Assembly (NCBI GenBank): GCA_013288005.1
Contig: JABDCS010000012.1
Location: forward strand, 1-49,672
Length of the DNA: 49,672 nucleotides
Direction: 5' to 3'
Origin: Chlamydiota bacterium
Lineage (GTDB): Bacteria; Chlamydiota; Chlamydiia; Chlamydiales; Rhabdochlamydiaceae
The notes below the pieces were generated by a model that was not told the origin of the DNA, ran no database searches, and worked only from the letters and a program-made list of their open reading frames with translations. The position numbers were made by a program, and so were the translations under genes. Of the stretch, positions 34,351-43,300 are shown piece after piece (the stretch's first letter is position 1; each line of letters begins with the position of its first letter).

Positions 34351-37300
34351 ATGACACATACTTTCACCTTCAATAATGTTCAATTGTTTGGAGCCCAAGA
34401 GCAGAGGCTTACTTGCGATGAACACCCTGATCAGATTGAGCGAGTAGTCCAACAAGCTTGTGCCGCTGAAGTCGATGCTGTCATGCAAGAATTACACAAT
34501 AGAGGCCTTCCCCGTTTCTACGCCCCTGGCTATGACATACGTATTTTCGAGAATAAGATTGTATTAACAGCCAAAGGCAACGGCGAAAGAAGAGAAATTC
34601 CTTTATCTACAGGCCGAGACACTCTAACCGACCAAGCACAACGCGTAGTTGCTAAAGCCGACTACCTCTGGAACAACCATTGGAAAGCTGCTCACAACCC
34701 TTTTTACGGAATGGAACGCACCAGGCTCGGTGAGAGTCATACTGTTGCCCCTATGCCTTCTGCCAGACCGCCCGCTTTCCATCCTCATCCTCATGATAGT
34801 GCGTCTTCTTCCTCGCACGCTCATCGACCCGTAACAATGTCAATCCCAGCTCCCTTATCAACGTCAGCTGCGGCCTCTACTCCCGCTGCAACTAGCCCCT
34901 ATGCCCGTACAAGACGCGTAGATGGGATTGCTCGATCACAACTGCTTAAAACCTATACTAAGCTCTTCCGGTTAGGCGAGAATTATATAAGTAAAGGCAA
35001 TAGTCTTCTTGAAAGAAGTCAAATTCAAGAAATGGCTGAACAGCTCGAAACATTAACTGAACTTCGCAAAGTTACTAATACCCTTATTGAAGCACTAGCC
35101 CAATCAAATGAAGATATGAGTGATCTACGGGATAATTTAGCCCGTCTTTTAGATGATATCCAGGCACAAGAAAGGAATCTACTCGCTGCCCTTGCAAGAG
35201 CACCTTTAGCCACTGCAGAGAGAGCCTCATCTGGATTCGCGAGACCTTTATCTCCCAGTCCCTCTTTTGATGATTTCCATGCAGAAACCCAAAGCAGATT
35301 AGCAGATCTTCGGGAAAGCATGGCAGATACAGCACAAAGATTGGATGAAGAGTTCGATTCACTTCAAAGTCGTTACCCCCCATTCAAACCGCACGCCTTC
35401 CCTGAAAGTTCTACTCCGTTTTCTTTGAGCAGTTTGGAAGTAAATCCTCCTTCCGCACGTAGCCCCTCTGATTCCACGGTCGGTACATCCTCATCTCGCT
35501 TTGCTTCTCTAGCCCCAGGTGCCGGGGGTGATGTACAGACTTTGAGCAATCCACGTAATCCTGGCCCGTCACAACTCCCTCCGGTTTTTCCACCTGGCTC
35601 CGATGCAGAACCTTATAGTACACAAGGTGATGTAGATTTAGCGACACCAAGGGCTCGCACTCCAACGTCCGCACCTATTCCAACTCCCCTTTCTCCCCCT
35701 GGAGCCCCTTCTGTTGGTTCTCATGATTTAGACGACGAGGAAACTACTTCGAGAGAGGGTTCTTTATCTCCCCCACCTTCTCGCAGACTCTTAATCGATA
35801 CAGATTCTTCAAGCATGTATCATGGTGCAGGCGCTTCTCCAACCGACAGGCAACCACCTCTTTGGACTTCTCTAAGCTCTCTTCCTCTTCCCTCTCCCCG
35901 CAGCTTTATGTGGGGAACACCACCTGGAGATAGGTCTCTCGATTATTATAGAAAACGTTTAAAGGGCCTCCTAGCGGCTCCCCGTGCTATATCCACTCCT
36001 CCGATAACAGATGCTGCAGGCCTCACAGATGCAGCGAGTGGGTTAGCGCCTTTAAGCCTTGCTAGCTTGCGATTGAGCCCCCCCGCTTCCCCTGTAACAT
36101 CCTCAGAATTTCATGGAGCGGTTGTTAGACATGAAGAAGCTTCCGCTAGACTACAGAGTGAACTAGAAGCGCTTATTCCAGGCGAAGAAAATGCAGAATT
36201 AAGACAACGTATTCAACTGTTATCAGCACAGATTGCTAACCTAAGAGCCTTTTGTGAAAGATTGCGTGATGACAACCAAAGACTGATCGCGAGACTACCT
36301 GAAATAGGCCAAGCAGAAGAAGATACGCGTAGACTAGACGAGTACCGTGCCATTATTCAAGAAAACCACCAAAAAATTAAACAAGCAGAAGACCATATCA
36401 GCAAACTGGAAAGGCAACTCAATGAGATTACAGACAACTTAAGAGATCGTGATGACCAATTAGCTAAAGCGCTTCAAAATTACAAAGATGCCCGACAGGA
36501 TCTTGATACTCTACGAAACAAATTACAAAGCCAAAAAGACCTATACGAAAGAGAAGCTGAAAGAACTAAAGAACAACTGGCTTATGTAACAGAACAACTT
36601 GATCAAGCAAAAGCCCAAGTTGCAGAACAACGACGTGCTTGGGATGAAGCCTTTGGTAGAGCAGCAGAAGCAGGCCTTCCTGATCACTTAGAACGCGCGC
36701 TAAAAGCAGAAGCCCGAGTAAAAGTATTGGAGGGAGAAAATGCTACTCTTCTATCACGACTTCAAGAGCTTGGCAGAGCTGATCCAGCTTTAGAAAGCCA
36801 ATTTGCAAGAGTTACAAGCCAACTCCGTGAAGCAGAAGATATATCCCGATCTCAACGAACGATGATCGATAACCTAACGGAAGAATTGGCAAAAAAAGAT
36901 AGAGCTGCCTATGCCCAGGCGATGGCACTCATTAGGGCTGAAAATACCATTCTCACTCTTGAGGGAAGGTTAGAACGTCTTAAGAAAGCTGAAACTCAAC
37001 TTGCAGAGGAGCTTTACCAAGCAAGAAACACTTTTGCTTATAAAAGTTCTGAAATGGAACAAGATATCACGACTCTACAAAGTCAACTCCGCACAGCCCG
37101 AGCTCAGGCTGATGAAGAACGAAGAGAGCTACAGGCATTGATCGATCAAGGAAACCATGCGCTTTCTAGTGCTGACTTAGAAATAAACCGTTTGAAAAGC
37201 GACCTCGCCCAGACACGAGCAGAAGTTATACAAGCTGATGAAAGAGTGGCCGAATGGCAGGGTAAAGTTGAAGGCCTACAAGCTGAACTGGATCAAAAAG

Positions 37301-40300
37301 AAGGACGTCTTACAAGTGCTACTCAACAACTAAGTGATGCAGAAGAAGAACAAACAAAATTACGCCAAAAAGTAGAAGAATTAAGCATACAACTTCAGGA
37401 AACTGAACGTAACTTAATAGAATCGCAACATCGCGCAAGAAGCCACGAGGAAGCCCTACGCAGACAGGAAAATACAATCACAGAACTCAATAAGGAGCTT
37501 ACGGACGCGCAAGCAGATAAACTACATGCTCATGAGCTACTGAATGCTTTAAGAAGTGAACATGAAAAGGTTAAACAGCAGATAAGCGAACTAGAAGAGA
37601 ATGACAAAGAAAATCGAGCACGAATTGGAGAACTCTCCGACCAAGCCACCCATTCAAAAGACGAAGCTGAAAAATACCGACTTGACCTTGAGACAGCTCA
37701 GGCAAAACTTGCTGAATTGAACATAGAATTACAACGTGCACGCGCTGCAGAATCAACTGCTAAAGAACATGTTTCTGACCTCGAAAAGCAATTAGATGAC
37801 GCAATCGCAGAAAGACAACGTGTAGCACGACAATTAGAAGACTCCGCAACACGCGAACGCGATCTACGAGCCAATATCGATCAAAGAGATAAAGCCCTTA
37901 CGGAAGCTCGATCAGAAATAGCTCATTTGGGAAGCGAAACTGATAGAGCAAAGAATGCTGCTCAACAAGCAAATCTTGAAGCTCTTGAACATAAGAGAAA
38001 AGCCGAGGCTTTACAAGCTGAACTAGATGCTAAAGAAGGAGAACTCCGTGAAGCTGGAGGAAAAATCGGTCATCTAAAGGCTGAAAAAATAGAATTAGAA
38101 AGGCAGAGTGATGCTTTACAGAGAGAGCTGAAACAAGCAAATATAGGAAGAGAAAGAGCTGAAGTCGAAGCTAGCAAACAACAACGACAAGCAGAGGCGT
38201 TAGCTGCAGAACTGTTGAAAGCTCAGAATGCATTATCAATAAAAACAGACCAGCTTCAAGCTGCCCAAGTTGAAAATGCTGAATTACAAGCTGATCGCGA
38301 AAAAGAAGAAGAGATAATTAAGGACCATATTGGTCTGCTTAATCAAGAGCTATCAGAAGTAAACCACAAGAAAAAAGCGGCTGATGAACAAATAGCACAA
38401 TTGACTGAAGCTTTAGCAAAAGCAGAGGAAGACAAACAACAGGGCGAGAGGGCTCTTACCGAAGCTGATCTCTTTCATACAACCCTAAAAACACGTCTTA
38501 CCGACCAAGAAGGCCATATTGATAGACTTGAGACACGACTTAGAGAAGCAACTGCTAGTGTGGAACGCCTGACAGCAATACAAGAGAAGATTACCCAAGC
38601 AGAGACAGCACGGGGTCAAGAACAAGCAAAACTCCAAGAACAACTCCATACAATTACACAAGCTAAAATTGATGCAGATAGAGATAAGGAAGCCTTTAAT
38701 AATATTTTAGAAACTGCGGAGGCAGAAAGAAGAAGACTTACAGATGAATTAGCTGCTTCCCAAGCGCACCTAGCAGAACTAAATACTGAGCATGAAAAAG
38801 CTGCTGCTCAATGGCAAGACACTGAGGAGAATCTAAATAAGCAACTCCGAGCTGCAAACCAACGAGCCGATGAAGTTGATAGTGAAGGAACACGCTTACA
38901 AGGTGCTCTCACAAGAGCTGTTGAAGGCAATAATCAACTTAGCGATCAGCATGAAAAAGATGAGGAAAGTCTTAAAGGATTACGTGCGCAATTAACACTA
39001 CTCCAAAGCGTGAAAGAAGGCGTTGAGGCCTCTATTGAAGAATTAACTAAAAAAAGTGAAGATGCTCGAACAGAACACGATAGAAAGTTAGCTTCAATAA
39101 GAAAAGCTCTTGATACAACTCAAGCTGAAAATGAAAGGCAAAAAGCCGCTCTTGTAGCACAAGATGCCGTCATTGCATCTCTTACAGAGGCTCTCCAAGA
39201 AGAACGCGTTAGAGCTGCGAATTTGGATGCCCAGAAAGACCAATTACAAAAGGAGCTTGACCAGACAGCAAGAAACCTCGAGACAGAAAAAAATGCCCAC
39301 ACAGAAACTAGAATAACGGCAAGTGCCGCAGCTGAATCCGCTGGTCAAGAAAATGACTACCTTCGCACAAAACTTGTAAATATAACACGAGATAAAGCAG
39401 CAGCCGAAGCATCTGTAGAAGACCTTAATGGTAGTTTACAAGGCAGTCGGCAAGAAGCGAAAAGATTACGTGAGGAATTAGCCGATTCCCAAAAAAGACT
39501 TGAAGAGGCTACTCAAGCTATCAAGGCCTGGGAGGAGCAGAATAATTCCTTAACTCAACAGCGCGATAAAGCACAAGAACGCGTTACAGGCCTTGAAAGC
39601 ACCCAACGACATTTAGAAACTCAACTCCGAGAAGCTCAAGGTAAAATCAGCCACTTAGAGGAGCAATATACAGCTGATCAAGGGAAACTACGCGCTCAGA
39701 AAGACAAAATCACATCCCTTACCCAAGAGCTCGCCGCTGCGCAAGCTGCACAAGCTGCTGCAGCTAAAAAAGAAGCTGAGTTGAACCAGGCATTACGTGA
39801 GGGTGGAGCAGCTACCGATCATTTAACAAGGCTTTCTGAAGAGCAAAGCAAGGCATTAGGAGAAAGAGCCCGAGAGATAGAAAGCTTAACCGATGTACAT
39901 GCAAGAACGAAAGCTGAACTTGATGCTACTAATGCACATGTTACCCGTTTACAAACACAGTTAAGCCAAAGAGCTACACCAGATCAATTTAGTAAACTTG
40001 AAAAAGAACTAAGCAAGAGCCAACACCGTGCTGATCAACTTCAAACAAAAGAGACTGAGCAACAAACTGTGATTGGCCAGTTAAGGCATTCTCTAGCAGA
40101 ATTAACTACTTCTGCAAGTACAACAGCACATGCCCTTGAAAAAGCCCAGAGGGCAAATGCTGCCTTAGAAACAGAACTTAGAAAATTGCGATCTGCTAAT
40201 CATTCAGCCGCTAAACAAGCTGCAGAAACAGAAAGAGCACTAAGACTTGAGATTGAACAATTATCAGCAGGTAACGAGAAATACGCACAACAACTAAAGG

Positions 40301-43300
40301 CTCAGACAGCAGCTACAGTTGCCGCTCAAGCTCAAGCAACCTCCCTACAAACGAAACTCGCACAGCAAACAAAAGAACTGGAAGAAGCCCAAGCAGCAAA
40401 TACAGCCCTACAAAGTGATCTAGCAGGCTCACGAATCCGCGAGCAGAGATTACTAGCTGACAAAGATAGCCTTAACGGACAGTTAAGCGAAGCACAGGCA
40501 AGATCAGCCGAGCTACATACTAGCATCGACGAAGCTAAAACTCGTATCGCTGCACTCGGAAGAGAGCATGAAGCACAAGAAGCAGCTCATAAGCGTGAGC
40601 TTGAAGAATTACAAGGTGTTCTATCCAAAACTAAAGAAGCTATTCAAGAGAAGGAAAGAACGATAGAAGGCCTCCATACCCTATTAGCAGAGAAGACACG
40701 AGAAGCCGAGACAAGTAGAGCTGGTCGTGAACAAGCTAAAGCGGAGATTGCGAAACTAAATGAGGAGATTGCACAAATTAGTGAAAATACGGCAGATCTC
40801 CGTAGTATCTGCAAAGATCAGGAAGATTTTATCACTCGCATAAATCAACAGATAAATGAAGAACGTGTAGGCTTCGAAGCTCAGCGATCAAGATTAGAAC
40901 ATCAGTTAGCTGAATTAACACAAAGATTAGAAGCCTCTGAAAAAAAGAGGGCAGAGGATTACCATAAACTAACTCTTGCTCTTGAAAAAATCAAAGAGCT
41001 GGAAGCCCAATTGACCACCGCAAGCAAGGTTACGGAGACCGCAACACAGCGACTCGATGAAATGACCAAACGCGCAGAAGCCGCTGAAGCAGAAAACCGC
41101 CATCTTCGAAGTCTCCTTGCTGCACGTGTTACTACCCTAAGCAGCGGAGCCATTGCTAGTGATGCAGATACTATAGCCGCTTTAAAAGCGCTACCACGTA
41201 TAACACCTAGAGGCCTCTTTAGAGCTGGAGAAAAGGCTTTTCTAGACGTGCCCGAACTTATCAAAGAGGGGCATATAGATATTTTGCTTCCATTTGAAAA
41301 TATCTGCGCTACAGTTGACCTTGTAAGTGAGGCTCTAGATGAAATTTTGACTCCACCTGAAAATCCCGATCCTCACCATGTTTATAACTTAGCTATTTAT
41401 GTTGCGAACGGTGTACCGCATATACCGACCTTTAAAAATACAGAGTTATTCCAAAAATTACAGGCATGGATTATTCGGCGAGCAGGACGATTAGGTCGAG
41501 AAACTGATCCCTTATTGGAAAGAAAACAGAGGACACTTCTTCTTACATTAGCGAATGATGCAAGTACATTATGCGGGCAAATAGCAGTTCCTATGCTAAG
41601 AGCTGCCCAGTACCATGCTGCTCTTAATATGAATGGAATCTCGAAAAAAGAATGGGCGCGCAATTTGATAATGACAGAGAGGTTAACTCCTGAACAACAG
41701 CACATCAAAGGTCTTCTTCTAGATAAACTTACGGAAGCAGATAAAATAGCTCCCGCTCTTGAAATACAAATGTCAATGCTTGTATCAGATGGGTTTTCAA
41801 GACTGCACATGGTGCCAGTATCGCTTCATGAACAATACCTAGGGCTGCCCGATCAAACATTGCATCATGGGATAATCGGTATCCACAAAACACTAGAGTG
41901 GAGTAGAGCATTTGAGCAACGACAATATCTAATTGACAACGTAATTAACGACTTCAATTTTGACACAATCACAGACGATATTCTTCAATCCTCTCGAGCT
42001 AAGGAAGAGGATCATCTTTTAACAGGCACATACAACGTTATAGAACCTTTACTACGCAGATCTTCACCGAGGGACCCTCCTACAATTACTGATCAATTGG
42101 TGGCTGCACGTGATAGTGGAAAACCTATTTCAGAAGACACTCGAATAGCCTTAAAGACACAGGTAGAAGGACGTATACGTTTTCATTTACAAAACCTAAC
42201 CGGATTGCAGACTTTGAGGACTACGCCTGAGGTCCTTATGCAATACGTGCAAGCTAATGGTAAATTCCCTATAGCTATCCAGCAAGCCCTGCTTCTACAG
42301 GGAGGGGATGCAGCTCTTGTACTTTCCCAATTGCTATACTACTACAACGCATTACATGATGCACCAAAACATGATTTCTTTAGACATATAGCAAGCCTTG
42401 ATCAATGGGATTGGCTTGTACAAGGGCTTGGTAATGAAGAAGCCTCTAAGCAGATCTTAAAATTGCTACAGGCGTTAAAAAACCACGAGAAGTTTGAGGG
42501 ACTTCCTGCATCTGCGCAACAAGCCGACTGGGCTCGTGATTTCTCTATCTTGTTAACAGATGAGCAATGCAATCCACCTTACATCGACGCAGAAGCGGGT
42601 TCGGGTAAAACAGGCCTCTGTCATCTTATCGTCGAATTCATTAAGACAGCCTTACCTGAAACACAAAAAAAACGAGTTATTCTTTACTCTCCATTTGCTA
42701 CATCAATCCCTGGTATGGAATGCAGGTTGCTTGATGAAGATAAGAAACAAAATGTGATCTTTGTTGAGTCAGAAGAAGAATTAAGGAATGTGGCTGTCGT
42801 AGTAGACGAAGCAGATATGTTGCCTGTCGATGCAGAATTTGTTGTAAAAGTATGGAATGAAGAGGATGAAGAACGTGTCAGACGGAGTGAAAATATCACT
42901 CTAGATGGCTGTACGACCCGAATTGTAAGACCTTTAAAAATGTCGGCCACGAAGATAAAACCTTATAAAGGATATGCACAACATAAAGTCCGTGCAAGAA
43001 AAGCGAGTGACAAAGCTGCAACTTTTCAAGAAACTTTTGACGGTTATGGACGCAATCTGTCTCGGGAAATACAGAGTCTTAACAAGCAAAGAGAAGAGGA
43101 AATTGCATATCTCCGCAATAAAGAGGTCATAAGACAAGCTCATATGCTTGACACTATGCTTGCTAACTTTGGCAATCCATCTTTTAAACAATATGTCACC
43201 GCTGCTCAACGCTCACCCTTGAAAGAGGCAATCGGAAATTTGAAAAAAGATCTGGATAAAATTAAAGATGGCTTTCAAACAGATCAGCATGCTGGTTTAG

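Noticed and set aside
36900..38100. Recent internal duplication in the coiled coil, based on the repeated LQAELDxKEGxL text
   Set aside because: Flanking sequences do not align clearly by eye, and heptad bias can create such matches; left as a minor note only.
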